Shown here: in pieces, positions 23,398 through 36,439 of the stretch
Position numbering within the stretch: position 1 is the stretch's first letter
How the letters are laid out: every line of letters starts with the position of its first letter
Source: Eunapius fragilis
Taxonomy: Eukaryota > Porifera > Demospongiae > Spongillida > Spongillidae
Assembly: GCA_963681505.1 (NCBI GenBank)
Contig: OY811980.1
Span: forward strand, 2,964,553 to 3,028,552
Direction of reading: 5' to 3'
DNA length: 64,000 bases
The notes under the pieces: generated by a model
Database searches by the model: none
What the model was told of the DNA's origin: nothing
The model's input: the letters and a program-made list of their open reading frames with translations, nothing else
Made by a program: the position numbers and the translations under genes

Positions 23398-24908
23398 CCC
23401 TAGCCAGAATGGCTCTGGCAATGGACCGGATCAGGGCCATATTCAATTGCCCATAAATCTCCGCCATCACTGATGACTTGGTGGAAGACTGTGAATGGCC
23501 AGGTGAGATGCCAGCCTGGAGATATTGTCATGGGCCTATTTCCATATGTCTCCACTGCCAATGGAATGCAGGACCAACCTAACTCCTGGCATTTTGGTCC
23601 ATTGAAGTGTAGTTTACGGGCCTCTGCTGCACCAGTTTGGTGATCGACATGACTCACCTAAGATGGCTGGGCAGAGGGGTGATGTGATGGTGATGTCCAG
23701 TGCAGCAGGTTTGCCTCTGTGCAATGAGAATGTCAGCTGGCCTGGTGTGATCACGGTCCCTAGTGGGGCCATTGCCTAACACTGAGGTGAGCATGACAAC
23801 AGAGGTCAATGACCTCATCCCACAGGTGATTGTGGTGTAAAACCACTGCCTGCAGGTCACGCATGGTGACCAAGAGGATCAAGGGCAACACATGGATCGA
23901 TCTGAAGTGTCCAGTTGCAGTCACCACTTTATGGCCACCTGGTACTCATTGGACTCGAGGTGCAAGCCCTGAAGGGACCACTGATAGCCAAGTGGAAGAA
24001 TGAGGAGCTGCCACTGGCAGGAGACAAGCCCTAGCCTGTTGGCATGAGAGGAAGACTCCAACAAGGTGGAGAAAAGTTGGTCCTCGATCATTCCAGACAA
24101 AACCTTCTGGGTAGGTGTGGGAGAGGCCAGAGCAGAATTGACAGATGGCATTGGGGAGAGAGACCTGGGAGTTAAATGGCAATGAAGGCAGCAGCAGCAT
24201 GTAGAGACACAGAGCAAAGGCCTAGACCACCAAATTTCAGTCCAAGTTGTGCCTGGCACTATGCCCCATTGGGAACCTCAATCGCAGTGCATAGCGTAGA
24301 GCCTCGTTGGACATCCTCATCGAAAGATCTCAGAGCATCTGGGGCCAGGCTGGGTGGGGTCACCCTTGCTATGTGGACCATCCTGCAGAAGCTGCCACGC
24401 ATGTGCAACAAGGTAACTGCTACCTGGATATCAACTGCAGCCACATCCACCAGCCTAGACAGCGACTTCCTGGACTCTGCACACTTACCAGCAATAGACT
24501 TAGAACAGTCACCAATTGGTGCACCGAGGATATCCAAGTTGGGCAGGAGTGAACACCTCACATCAGATGGGAATGAGGTGTTTCCCTTTCTACTGAATCA
24601 CTCACACCTGGCCAAGTTTACATGGAAGCCTAGGGCTGGGCCCATCTCCTCAATCAAATGCAAGGACAGCACAGATGGGTGGCTACCAGCCAGGACTCCA
24701 TCATCTAGGTACCAGGCTTGAAGGAGGAGGTGAAAAGTATTCATCATCAATTTCCATGCTTGCTACCAGCTCGTGAAGCACTAAAGCAAACAGCAAAAGA
24801 CCCAGGGGGTCACCTTGCTGCACTCCGGATTCGGAAGTGATCTGGCCAAGTGGGTGCTAAATAGGGGGTGGGATCATAGCATCGAGATACCCATGGTGAG
24901 CTCTGGAA
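23398..24908 (-). pseudogene. RLE-LINE copy, RT motif B to C-terminus
   Basis: The minus strand holds a decayed copy of the LINE family. In order it shows a FPEL...WV region, SGVQQGDPLGLLLFALV, AWYLDDGVLAG, the LDILGAPIGD...VTLLHMRGSFCRMVHIARVTPP block, then RPADILI and CQELGWSCIPLAVETYGN near the 3' end. Several frameshifts and stops break the frame. Motif C reads YLDD here, unlike FLDY in the copy at 15765. Its 3' end abuts a poly-G run. It belongs to a subfamily closer to the copies at 27765 and 62205 than to the one at 15765. Confidence 0.85.
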
Positions 24909-26300
24909 AGAATGTAATTTTTTTAACTCTACATCTAACTACCTACTATACCCACCCCACCTCGTAGTTAGAGGTGGGGGTGGGTATAAAGGTATGTCTG
25001 GCTGCAAATACGGGCTTCACATGAATGCAAAAACGGCGCTATGATATAATGCTATGCATATATATATGTATAATTATATAATATATAATTATAATTATAA
25101 TTATAATTATATAAATAATTGTATACACAATGCAATAGCACGTCCTCCAGGACAATATTAATTGCAAGATGGCGTCAACATGTCGACATATGTCTCCATT
25201 TTGTACGCTCTTGGCTTTTGGTCAGATGTGCTATTTTGGATATAGCCAGTCCAATGAATGCAATTATCGAATGTCGCTCCAACAATAGAAATGTGTGCTT
25301 GGCATACGCCATTTTAGCTGCACCATATAGAATATGGCTGCACCATGCGTACAATAGTAAAAACCTACACAGCATGCAGGAGTGCTAGCTCGGCATGCAG
25401 GTGCAGGTCAAAGCACTTACAGCTAGACATTTCTTCTAGTGTATTTTTGCTTTGTTGTGCCTTTCCCTATCAATGAAATAATCAAAGGGCATAAGCATGA
25501 GTATCAGAGTACCATTGTACGCTTGCTTGCTTAGGCCCACATTTCTCCTCCTACCCTCTCTACAGCTATAGCTATAATGCGTAGCTATTCTACCCTGCAT
25601 ATATGGATACAACACTGTACACATCACTTGTAAGTACACAACGAACATAGTCCATGCACACTGATTTTCTACAGTAGCCCTACACTCTGTGCATTTAATC
25701 TCTGGAGATGTGACAAATGTCAGTTGTCGTTGTTGCAAACATACCGTCCTTTATAACTAACGTACATAAGCTCACTAGCACTGACATATTTTTTGGCCTA
25801 CGTGTGGGGATGGCAAGTAACGCGGCAACTGATGAGATAGTGGCCTTGTTTCTACAATGCTTCATATTTACGAACGTCATGAATACAATTACCCGATCCC
25901 AACGTACCGTAGAGTCAATATGACGTATTTGGATAGTACCTACAATGTAGTAAAACTGCCGACGCTTAGAAAGCTAATACTGTAGAGATAATCGATACTC
26001 GTTCTCACACTCGAACCCAGAAAAACGTCCCGTTCGGTAAATTCTAAATATTCCATCGGTTTTATAAGAGCTATATTGCACTATGTCTTTGTCCCGATTT
26101 AAGCCCAATGTTTAGCGCCCGCGGAGGGTATTATAAAGTGGGGGGGGGGGGAAAGATATCATTACTCCTGTTAGCAATTAAGTTGTAACATAGAAGTATC
26201 TATGATTGTAATGTAATATTCCTTCGCACCTCCCTGCATGTGAATTCATTACAAATTTCAATGTTTACCTTTATTCCAAACAAGGCTCGGTTAATGTCTG
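24909..26300. other. No gene seen; AT-rich hairpins
   Basis: A short hairpin (CTAACTAC...GTAGTTAG) lies near 24935-24980 and an AT-rich palindromic tract at 25050-25115. From 25119 to 25925 there are overlapping open frames on both strands, none recognisable. Confidence 0.4.
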
Positions 26301-26304
26301 CTTC

Positions 26305-26745
26305 ATCAACCCTTGCAGCTTCAAAAAAGGCATTCCCGAGTTGGTTGTGGCGTGACACATCCCCATTATATCTGCATGTTAGGGCATGGTAAATTGGTAA
26401 CCGAAGGAATTTAATACTGGGTTGAACAAGATGGGCACCTACTACCACCGAACACGTCCAATACCTATCCATCATTTTAAGGCTGTCTGGAATTCAGCCT
26501 TGTCAAGGCGGAGGTTAACACCTGGAGCTATCAGTTTTACCATCCCCAGGTCTTAATCTCCATCTTGACAAGGCTGAATTCCAGACAGCCTTAAAATAGT
26601 GGCTAGGTATAGACGTGTTTGGTGGTAGTAGGTGCCCATCTTGTTGAACCCAGTCATTATAATCCTTTAGGTTACCATGCGATATAATGGGGATGTAGTG
26701 TCGTGCCACAATCAACTCAGGAATACCTTTTTTGAATCCTGCAGA
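26305..26745. repeat. Inverted pair of LINE endonuclease fragments
   Basis: The left arm (about 26305-26515) and right arm (about 26558-26745) are reverse complements around a spacer of about 40 bp. Both read as the region around WWLGLD, the CCHC knuckle and RHNRLRDVF of the RLE LINE: the right arm on the plus strand (ALK-WLGIDVFGGSRCPSC) and the left arm on the minus strand (RYNGDVSRHNQLGNAF). Both arms are decayed. Confidence 0.8.
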
Positions 26746-27010
26746 CAGGCTGGTGTTTGTGGTGTGGGGCAGGATGAACGATGCATTCGGCCAGCTGATG
26801 TTCTAGCGCCAAATTGGGATCTGGGGAAACCTGTGGCTTTTGATCTCACTGCTTAATCAAAGCATCCACACTGAGCATGAAGTGTGTGTGACAGTGGGAT
26901 CATCTGCCCGGGTTTCCGAACATAGCAAACATGCAATTGCCTCCAATGATGTTAAGTGCTCAGAGCTAGGTTGGTCTTGCATACCATTGGCTGTTGACTC
27001 AGTGTTGAGA
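26746..27010 (+). pseudogene. RLE-LINE C-terminal fragment
   Basis: Continuing from the right arm of the inverted pair, the plus strand reads CIRPADVLAPNWDLGKPVAFDLT and later CSELGWSCIPLAVDS, the RPADVLV...FDITV and CAELGWRCVPLAVET blocks of the LINE. Stops and frameshifts are present. Confidence 0.75.
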
Positions 27011-27254
27011 CTTACGTGTCCAGTCATAGTCGTGTCTCTTTTACTTACTAATAATGTTTACTAGGACTTTGACTTTGTATTATATGCTATAGTATGTTAG
27101 TATATGCTTGTATCACCTTATGAATAATTAAAGTTGATACGTTCATGTACTCATGCATAACAGTTAAAATGCAAATGTTTTCATAAGACACAATAATATC
27201 AGAGATATCCTGGCTGAGTAGTTTTGTTGTGCAGGTATAAATGTGCAAAGTGAA

Positions 27255-27635
27255 GCTGGAAGTGGGTTGAGCCATGAGTCACACTAGACTGGCTGACATA
27301 TTGGTCCCCATTTGCTACTGCAGCAGACCAGCAACCTTGACTTAACTGTGATTTCACCACTTAACTCCAATGTCATTGCTGAAGCAGGATTCACAGGGGG
27401 AGTCAGCAGCTGCAGCTGCAGAAGTCTGGAAACACTCAGAAAATGATCGAAAGTGTGAAGAACTTGGGTGGATCTGTGTGCCTCTAGTAGTTGAAACCTA
27501 TGGTGCATGGGGCATGGAAGCACAGTACGCCTTCTCCTGTTTGGCTCGCATGCTCTCCATCAGAACCAAACAAACCATGTCCAGGGTGTTTACGGACCTA
27601 TATGGTTGTCTGAACATGATATGTCACTAGTAAGG
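27255..27635 (+). pseudogene. RLE-LINE C-terminal fragment
   Basis: The plus strand reads LDLTVISPLNSNVIAEA, then CEELGWICVPLVVETYGAW...FSCLARMLSIRTK and a shortened YGCLNM ending. It is a 5'-truncated, frameshifted copy of the LINE C-terminus. Confidence 0.8.
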
Positions 27636-27764
27636 CCGGATCCAGAGCTATGTTGAGTAGAATTGCATTGTAGATTTAGTCGTGCAGTGTAGTTAGTTGT
27701 GTGATAGGTTGTACTCTTAGGACTGAATACAACTAAACTACTAATAGCAAGTTGGGAGGGTGGA

Positions 27765-28215
27765 AGCTCCCTGGCCAGGATGGCTCTAGCAATGGACCGA
27801 ACCAGGACCACATTCAACCGGCCATAAATTTCAGCCACAACTACTGCCTTGGGGGAGGACTAGTGAATGGCTAGGAAGGATGCCAGCCTGGAGAAGGTAT
27901 CATGTGCCTGCTTGCCCCAATTGCCATAAGTCTCCACTGCCAATGGGATGCAGGACCAGCCCAACTCTTGGCACTTGGGTCCATTGGAGTGGAGCTTGCG
28001 GGTCTCTGCTGCCAAGGCTGCCGCACCAGCCTGGTGACATGATTCACCCAAGATGACAGAGCAGAGTGGTGAGGTAATGGTCAGGTCTAGTGCCGCAGGT
28101 TTGCCTCTGTCCCAGCCAGCAATGAGGATGTCAGCAGGTCTGGTGTGGGCAAGGTCTCTGGTAAGGCCATGACCTCTCTCCACACTCACACTAGGTTGGC
28201 ACGACGACAAAGGTC
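27765..28215 (-). pseudogene. RLE-LINE C-terminal fragment
   Basis: The minus strand encodes GHGLTRDLAHTRPADILI, GKPAALDLTITSPLCSVI, CQELGWSCIPLAVETYGNW and AEIYGRLNVVLVRSIARAILA, in the same order as the LINE C-terminus. It is largely open with one break near 27850. It is tail to tail with the fragment at 27255 and head to head with the one at 28243. Confidence 0.88.
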
Positions 28216-28242
28216 TGGACTGAATAAGGATTATTATTATTA

Positions 28243-28497
28243 ATTAGCTGCAGAGTCTCGCAAACATGTTGCTAATGACCCAAAGTGTGCTGAGTTGGGG
28301 TGGACGTGTGTTGAATTGGCTGTGGAAACATGTGGGAATTGAGGTAGAGAGGCCCAAGAGACATTTCCCCAGCTAGCCTCTCTTCCTGCTGTGACTAAAT
28401 TAAAGGCAGTAGCTGACATTTATGGCAGTCTAAACCTGACCCCAACCAGATCTGTGGCCAGGGCTATCCTGGCTATGGGTCTAAGGCCAATATAATT
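28243..28497 (+). pseudogene. RLE-LINE C-terminal fragment
   Basis: The plus strand reads AAESRKHVANDPKCAELGW, then LAVETCGN, a stop, and ADIYGSLNLTPTRSVARAILA. Only the last 85 codons of the LINE remain. A (TTA)n stretch just before it (28230-28244) lies between this copy and the minus-strand copy. Confidence 0.82.
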
Positions 28498-28649
28498 AGG
28501 TTGTGCTTATATAACTCTCTAGATTAAGAAGTGTGCATTTATCCTGTTGTTGTATATTATCTATGTAATAATTAATAAGCTGACATAAATAATATAAATA
28601 TAATAGACATTCTCACACACAAACTACGTTGACACAATTAAAAATAAAT

Positions 28650-29003
28650 ATAACACAGAAACACGAAAAGCAGTGCTGAAATTCATTCTGGCAAGTATGG
28701 AAGCCCAGCACCATCTTCAATCTCCATCCTCCTCCATTTCACTCTACTGCCACAAATGCACAGATTTGTGGCACGACAGCAAAAAGCATTCTTGCATGCA
28801 CATAACCCAGCACTCCACTGTTTGACTTGTGCCAAATTGCTGCTATTTTTTCAGCCAAATGACGCATAAATGTCTTTGCCTCAAGACCCCGTGCCCCATC
28901 AGCTGTCACAACAAATGGTGTAACAGATGCATTAATCATTTCTGCAGCTTGTGAGTATTTTAGTTTCTTAGTTTGTTCAATCAAGGAAAAAACTGCACCC
29001 ACA
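28650..29003 (-). pseudogene. Retroelement ORF C-terminal fragment, class unknown
   Basis: A minus-strand frame contains SVTPFVVTADGARGLEAKTF, then LAEKIAAIWHKSNSGVLGYVHARM. From memory this pattern (TPxVxTxDG...LAxxxxxKWxxxYSxVxGxxRARM) occurs at the C-terminus of reverse-transcriptase proteins in cnidarians and sponges. It is not part of the RLE LINE at 15765. The family is not assigned. Confidence 0.5.
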
Positions 29004-30560
29004 TGATGATGATGAATAATAGTGTGTAGTCTGTAATAAATGATGCATAATTATAATTATATTATTGCTATCCCGAGCATATGGCATCAGCTCTGATATC
29101 TCAGCTTAATTACTGTAGGTTGACATTCAGCTGTCCAGTCATAGCCGTTGTGTATTTTGTGTGTGATAATAATAATAATAAGAAGAAGAATGTACACTTT
29201 CATGTATTCATGCATAATTTTTTCTTGCTTCTGTACTTATTCATTTATTCTCTGTATTTATTTTTTCTTGTACACCTTTTTCAATAATTTTTTTTAATTA
29301 TTTTTTTTAATTATAATAAAAGTAATAATACTGTATAAAACAATACATAAACAGTAATAAATGCACATTTATTATCACTATTATAATAACCTTAAAAATC
29401 AGTAGTATAAGGTGAAAAAAGTGTTAATAGGATGGAGGCAGCATTGCCCCTTTGTACAGCCACTGAAAGACGTTGGAGCAGATAGCTGTAACTTTTTGTG
29501 TCACCGGTTGTTGCTGAGAGCCTGTGACCTAGCTTTCAATAATCATTTCATAATGAATTTTAAAAATGGTAGATGGAACTTGACCCTGATCAGAGCCAAC
29601 TCCAGGGCCATTCTATCTAGAGTATGTGTTTAACTTTGTTGTGCGTATCTAATGTATGTATTTCATGTACATGTATACGTTGTATTAATTTTTTCAATTG
29701 CTATATGTATTTATTTATCATCTAGAAAGTGCATGGAATATAATGTAAATGAAAAAATAGATAAAGATAGGTTTTTATTACTCAGCTTTAAATTAATAAA
29801 TTAGTGAATCATAGCATGAATACGGTATTAACATAAACAACCTAAATTAGCACGTCACTGTGACCATAGAAGTTGGGGTCTGCGTTTTTCTAGTGCGCGG
29901 GGTTAGTATGGCAACGCATAGAAACCATACTAGCAGGGTTTGAAGATGAGCACATTCTATTTCTTTGTATAAAATGTGTATAAAATACAGGAAATTGGGG
30001 ATGTAGGTATGTGGTTTAAAACAATATCTTTTTGTAATGATTGAAGCTTACTATGCGGAAGCACTACGGCAAACTTACTGCAGAATTAGATTTCTTTTAA
30101 ATGAAGAGATTATAAAATTAAAGAGAGCATGTTTGACACAAATTTCCATCTTTCGTAAGTTAGTAATAACTATTACAGCTGCTTCTCTCTTACATGTAGA
30201 AACCCAAAATACATATAGTGGTAGAACAGGTTCTAGTATATAGCTAATCTAGTGGCCAGTTACACAACAAAGATATGCAAACACCATACGAAAACCGTGC
30301 CCCCATAATCGTGACGTCGTGTACCATGCACCTATTAATCATGTTGCCCTTCCACACTCAGCTGCATACAAGATAAATGAAGTTTTAATTGGTGATGTAG
30401 GATTTCTAAGTATCAATTGTGTAAAAAGTGAGCAAACAAGAAATTGTACCATTATAAACTTATAATTATTACATACCTACATTTAGCATTTGGTTCATGA
30501 ATGTTGGTATTGTAATAATGATGTTTAACCATTATATTATAAAATACATACACCATACAG
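29004..30560. other. AT-rich stretch without a gene
   Basis: No gene is supported. At 29566-29640 the plus strand reads GRWNLTLIRANSRAILSRV, similar to the GRLNITLVRAIARAILAR end of the LINE, so a 3' stub of another copy is likely. Confidence 0.45.
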
Positions 30561-31411
30561 CACACCAACATATTATTATTATTTAATTAAAGTCAGAAGG
30601 GATCACAGTCCTAGCCAGTATGGCCCTTTCTATGGCTCTCACCAGGGTGATATTCAACCTTCCAAACATGTCACTGATCACCCTGGCTTTACGAAATGAG
30701 GAAAAGCCAAAGGCCAAGCGTGTGGCCAATAGAGCAAAGGTTCCTCTTGCTTCCTCACCCCAATTGCAGTAAGTTTCTACTGCTAGAGGCACACACCTCC
30801 AGCCTAGTTCAGCACATTTAGGATCATTGGCTGTGTGCTTTCTGTTTTCTGCAGCTTCAGCAGCAGCATCCACCCTCCTACTTTCCTCAGCCAAAATAGC
30901 AGGGGTAAGAGGAGATGTGACCGTGATGTCAAAGGCCCCCGGTTGCCTTGAGCTCAGTCCCTCACTAGCACATCAGCTGGGCGAGCGCGATCCATTCCTG
31001 GAGTGAGGCCACTTCCAGCTTCTAACCTTGCTGCAATGTGGGCTTGGTGGCAAAAGCTCAGAAAGACATCATGCAACCTATTGTGACATATAACTACATC
31101 GCCACCACGCCGGCAGGTAGCTGCATGATGGCCCAGAGGGTCCAATGCCACATCAGGGCAGAGACCACATGAAGAGCCTCTGGAAGTGTCCAAGCCCAAC
31201 CACCACTTCACTGGTATTTGAAGCTCATTGGGATCTAAATGTAGCCCAAGACCTATAGAAGGCACAACTGAGAGCCAAGAGGTTGCATGGGGTGCATATG
31301 TAGAAAGAAGACGTGCTTTGTCTGCGTCAGTTGCAGCTGCAATTACAAGCCCAAAAGAGTGGTCATCCAGCCTCTGAGACAAGATTCTCTGTGGGATCGG
31401 GGAAGCTAAAA
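30561..31411 (-). mobile_element. 5'-truncated young copy of the RLE LINE
   Basis: This minus-strand copy is nearly identical to the last part of the LINE at 15765, from the LDDHSFGLVIAAATDADKARL region through the CCHC knuckle and endonuclease to the stop codon. It shares the downstream TTAATTAAATAATAATAAT and GTTGGTGTG before the copies diverge. The 5' end is cut at the codons for an IL-ASP segment. A one-base deletion near 30940 shifts the frame. The close match suggests recent movement of this subfamily. Confidence 0.92.
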
Positions 31412-32690
31412 TATGATTATAAATTCATAATGGCGCAATTCCTTGTTTGCTTACTTTTTCCACATTCAATTGATACTTAGAAATCCGACACCTGCAATGA
31501 AATTTTTGTATCATATTTAGGTTCATCAGCTTATAGTCTCCCTTGTCTCTGTGGTCTGAGCAGCAGCCTTGCCCCACAGATGATAATGATGGCCAAGTCA
31601 TGTGATGTATGGCATTATGACTCACTCCTTAATGACATAACGTTTTAACCTCAGTAAAATACGTTTCCTTTTTGACTTAATTGCAGCGGGCATGTAATGT
31701 ATAGGCAGTGGGTTATCAGAACGGTTGGCATCTCAATTCATCTATCTTAAGAGGAAATGAAGATGGGTTAATTTCAAGCAATAAGCAGCAACTCTGCTCT
31801 CTGAGCAGACAAAACCGGCTGTGGGTGCTGCATGTCTGGTCTGGTATTGTATACAAAATTGTCTCTAGTGTTGTGGTTTTGAGGGCATACACTCTTATTA
31901 TTTAATGGCTGATGTACAACCAGTGGGGTCAGGTCAAAGGCTATGGTGAACAATACTATGATAACAATAGGATGGCTGGCTGGCATGCCTGCTCCCTTTA
32001 TGCTCATAAGGGGTTTTGGGGAGAGCACCTATACATCTCTTACCAACTTCTCTGGTATAAATATCCATGTTGGTATAGCACTAGGTACTTGCATGTCAAA
32101 ATTAAAGATCCATCACTGGAGCATCCAAATTTGAAATTTAACCTTTGTTTCACTTAGTATGTATACATCAAGGTATAACTACATGTACATGCACTTGATG
32201 TCCAACATATTGCTCTTTTCATGTCATACAGCCAAGCACAGCTACGTTAACCTTTTTTTAAAAGGGATACAGGGATTAAGCTACCTTTCTATGTATAGTG
32301 CCATAGCACAAGCGTACAGGTTCCACTACCATGCAATGGCACGTAATTGCGACTATATCCCATGTACATGGGATGGTATGCTCAGGTTTGTAACCTTCTT
32401 TCACTGTATGTACCTCCAATTTAATACCACACTCATGTCTCACAGCAGGGTAGCATGTGTGGAGAGGAGCTACTGTTAAGGTTCCGCTAATTAGAAGTAA
32501 AAGCCACTAAACGACCCCACTGAACCCAGCGATACTAGTCAGAGAACTTTGGTCATTTTCATGCCAATTTATTCACTAAACCATATATAGACCTACGGAA
32601 CTTTAATCTATGACTAAACGATCCCACTGAACCAGAGATACTATATATAATTGTACTATTATATGTCGGAAGTTTCACTAGAAACTTCCA
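31412..32690. other. No gene recognised
   Basis: Open frames of 60 to 106 codons exist on both strands (for example at 31912-32157 and 32159-32479), but none shows a recognisable domain or plausible splice context. Confidence 0.35.
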
Positions 32691-32694
32691 TAAA

Positions 32695-32985
32695 GGATTT
32701 CACCCCGACTATGAAATCATTAAAAACACGCGACCCATTTTTAATAACGAGATTCCTGACGATCGGATCGTTTAGCTAGTTGTTTTAATCGAACGAGAAG
32801 ACGAAAGAGAGTAAGTTCGTCGTTTGTTTCATGTCGCAAAACCGCGCGGTTGTAGAGAACGAAAGGGTACCCGTCCTCGTACCCAGTCCCGGAATTATCC
32901 TCCCTCTTGACCACGCATAACTTGGGATAGGAACACATTTAAAGAATGAAAATTTCACCAATAGCTTCAGAATTGGCTGGAGGAG
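32695..32985. repeat. Dispersed ~290-bp repeat, copy 1
   Basis: This stretch aligns along its length with 62771-63076. Shared blocks include CACGCGACCC-like, CGCGGTTGTAGAGAAC, CTCGTACCCAGTCCC and GACCACGCATAACT. Copies differ by many substitutions and small indels, so the family is not recent. A 65-codon minus-strand frame exists here but is not kept in the other copy. Confidence 0.8.
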
Positions 32986-33203
32986 TGCCTAATGTGATCA
33001 AATAGTCGGCTGTATATTTTGGTATTGTATTGTCATATTAAACGCTACTCGTATCATTATAAGGCAGAATCTTGACGAGTGTAGAATTGTCAATAACCGA
33101 ACCAGAAGACTACAGGAGCAGTAGCAAATGATTTACAATCAACTACATGTATACAGTCAATGTAAGACGTATAATTAGATATGAGAAAAAAATCTATGAA
33201 ACC

Positions 33204-33473
33204 AGTAACTAAAAACATTCTCTATGAGAAAGTTGGTGAGATATAGGATTTGAAGGCAATTGTGGTGTAAAAAGCAAGGAAACAAGGGTCTGTAATAGTA
33301 AGGGAAAATGTCATTTAGCACACGAACATAGTATATGCTACAAACGAGCTAAATATAGGACTATGACTTTTTCCCTTACTATTACAGACCCTTGTTTCCT
33401 TGCTTTTTACACCACCATTGCCTTCAAATCCTATATCTCACCAACTTTCTCATAGAGAATGTTTTTAGTTACT
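33204..33473. mobile_element. Palindromic MITE family A, copy 1
   Basis: A near-perfect palindrome has arms of about 130 bp. It starts AGTAACTAAAAACATTC and ends with the complement, and inside are CTATGAGAAAGTTGGTG and GGAAACAAGGGTCT blocks. Related copies lie at 49461-49748 and 63783-64000. No coding capacity. I could not fix the target duplication. Confidence 0.9.
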
Positions 33474-33474
33474 T

Positions 33475-35570
33475 GTATAAATTTCTATTTCCTCGACAAG
33501 AAACGTAGGTCTGATATAGTCATAACACCTTCGTCCTCGTTTAGTAATCCCACCTCTAACGACAGATCTGTTTAAACGCACTACTAGCTGCTGTTTAGAT
33601 CGAGCATTGGAAGGAATTTTCAAAAGCCTTCTTTGAGTCGATACTTTGGAAAAATGGACATGGCATGGATGATGGTGCAGACCCCGTCCATTTTTCTCAC
33701 TGATGAAAGAACATCGTTTAGAACGTTGTTTTGTTATCAACCGGATGTACAAAAACTACATGATGTTTTAATTCGCACGCTGGCTGGAACAACACAAGCC
33801 ACAGGCGGCGGAAGCAATTTGATATTATGGCATGGATTACTAACTTGAACTGCACCAATATATAGTTGGTCAGGTCCACAATCATATTAATTAAAGGTTA
33901 ACCTAACGCCACCACATACACACAGTTATGTAAGTACTATACAACAAATTATTGTTGCAATTTTGATTTTGATACAGTCTGTAGCAGAATGTAAATGTAC
34001 AGTAGACATCAGAATGTCGGTGTACAATAAAATAAAATATACCTACTGTTCTTTTTCTGTGTGGAGATGGAGCTTTTACATTGGCGGCATTATTTCTTAC
34101 TGAACTCATAAGCTTCTTATAAATAATGAATTCGATCGCCTGTATTCTTAGGCAGCCTTGTGGTAGTTACCTCAACTTTACAATTATAAATTGACGGATC
34201 TAGCTGGTTTCAAATTACAAATAAACGTAATGTTCTCAAACAGATGCAGCGCAAACTTTGTGTTATAAAAGGCTCACTTATAACACTGCTAGTAATAGAT
34301 AAATACATTGTGCACGCGTTCATGCTACGTCTGGCCATGCTTGTTAAATTATGTTGAACACAGCCGCGGCGTCAAATCATTTATTGATTTTCAATTAGTA
34401 AGACCAAGCGTACTTGATTTTCCTGTGAAATTATGGGCTGATAAAAATTGATTGAAAACAATCCGGCCCTGAGAAATCAATGATTGATTTTAGGCATTCT
34501 TTTCGCTGTGGAACGCTGAAACCCTGGCATTTAGGACAAAGCATTTTAGCTTCATTATACGATGAATATTTAATGAGCTCGGGGCCCAAGGTCATGCATG
34601 ACCTGGTCAGCCTAACCATAGATTAAGGCGGTTATTAATCTATGGCCTGATCGATTCCGCCACCACTGACCTGGGTCGAACGTCATCCTTATCCAGCCAT
34701 ACAGCTGGCAAAAATCCAGGGTCCGCCGCTAACATTTTTGCTTCCTCATTATCATCGAAGAATCTTACAAATGCCTTCCAAGTATTCATCGAAATCCTCA
34801 AAAAAGAATGTTTTACTCGTACGTGTAAGGGATACAAAGACTTGGTTAAGTTCATATCTTATCGCGTCGTTCATCGCTTTGGTGAGTGTGCCTCGGGATG
34901 CTATATCATTATTTGTTGTGGTTGCCTCCGAAAGTCATTGTGCGTGCATGCTATCAAAAGGATTCATTGATGCTCATCCTCTTCTTCAGCTGACCTCGGG
35001 CAAGGTGGGCATATGATGAACCTCTGGACAAATCATGGCCAAGCCACCAGTTTATGGCTACCAAAAGCACATTGGGTTCCAAGTGTAGGTCAAGTGCAGC
35101 AGATAGTATCACAGTACAGACAACCAGGCTGACTCAGACAAAATACGAGCTTTGTTGGCAACTAATCACACTAAACATATGTCTGGAACAGTCTACGATA
35201 AATAAGTTTCTGAGACTAACTTCTCCGTTAGGGAAGAACAGATTCTGCAGAAATGGCATCAGATGGAAGGAACTTGCTGTTAAAAAGAGTAATTGCCTGG
35301 AGACTATATTAATTATCAATGTCACCAACACCAGAGGAACATACAGAAGCAATAAATGCTGCACTTGAATGGTGAGAAAGAGATTGCAAGCCAAAGCCAC
35401 CATAGCGTTACTGAGCTGAACCTTGCCATGCGGTATTAGAGAGGTCCTACACATGCAAAGCAATCTTTAATCCACTTTCTGGTATCACCATCAAAAAGCT
35501 GCAAAGAATTAGGTGATTACCAAATTTTTTATTTTGTGCAAACTTCATTCCCTTAAAGCATGCTGATGCC
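33475..35570. other. No gene recognised
   Basis: Short open frames are present (33465-33848, 34431-34855 on the minus strand, 35054-35368), none with a recognisable domain. Confidence 0.35.
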
Positions 35571-35579
35571 CGAAGTTGC

Positions 35580-36110
35580 GATCTACGCTTGTTGAGGTTG
35601 CAACCATTGGTTCTCAGGTGGCTTTAATTCTGTTGTGCTTATGTGGGTGTTTTTATAAGCCATAGTCCACCTGGCAATAGCCACCCTCCAAATTTGGCCT
35701 CTGTGGGGGCTTGTGAGGTAAGTGTGATGTTCTTATTGAGGCTGGAGAGGATGAAGATCATCACAGTTTAATAGAATTCACACTTGCTTAAAATGACAAA
35801 GCCTAATAATAATGCAAATTATATCATATGTATAACACAAGCAATGGTCTAAGAATGTCCATTTAATTAAAACCTCTTGGCTCATAGGTTGTGCCTAGCT
35901 TCTATGGGTCTTGTGGGCTCCATTTATATCCCAATAAGTACTGAAGTGGTGGTTGGGCTTGGAAACTTCCTGAGGCTCTTTATGTGTTCTTTGCCGTGAG
36001 GTCGCCCTTGACCCTCTAGGCCATTGTGTAGCTACCTGCCGACTTGGGGGTGATGTTGTAATACGATTACATGATATATCTTTCTGAGTGTTTGCCACCA
36101 AAGTCCAATT
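35580..36110 (+). pseudogene. RLE-LINE fragments, plus strand
   Basis: Near 35590-35700 the plus strand reads QVALILLCLCGCFYK, matching the QVALILLRLCGGFCK stretch of the LINE. From about 35890 it reads VVPSFYGSCGLHLYP, a WAWKLPEALY region and LSECLPPKSN, matching the region around the CCHC knuckle. The two parts are separated by about 170 bp of unrelated sequence or deletion. The copy is heavily decayed. Confidence 0.7.
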
Positions 36111-36439
36111 GTTGCATCTCCATATTAGGTTTTTAGGTAGAGAGGTCTGTACCTATTGATTTGTTCTCTTCGTTAATTTAGACTTCATCCGTTACGGTGA
36201 TATAGATGTTCAAAGTGCGTGCACGGTTTCCCGCTCGGTTCGTGCCAACCATGATTTAAGCAATCCAATGTATGGGAGGCCATGGCGGGGTCGAACCCTG
36301 TGGGGTATCGGACGTTGTAACGCTGGCACGGAGCACATCAAAGACCACAAAATGTCTTCTAACGTTAAGAAATGGTGCAGTATATGAAGTCTTGAAAGTA
36401 GGACGTCGATTGCGTTTACGCCAGATGAACTTGTGATGC

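Noticed and set aside
25119-25925. Overlapping frames of 60-100 codons on both strands
   Set aside because: No domain, no splice context and no agreement between frames; they look like chance frames.
36270-36300. GGTCGAACCC block resembling a tRNA B box
   Set aside because: No matching A box at tRNA distance and no repeat copies in the window.
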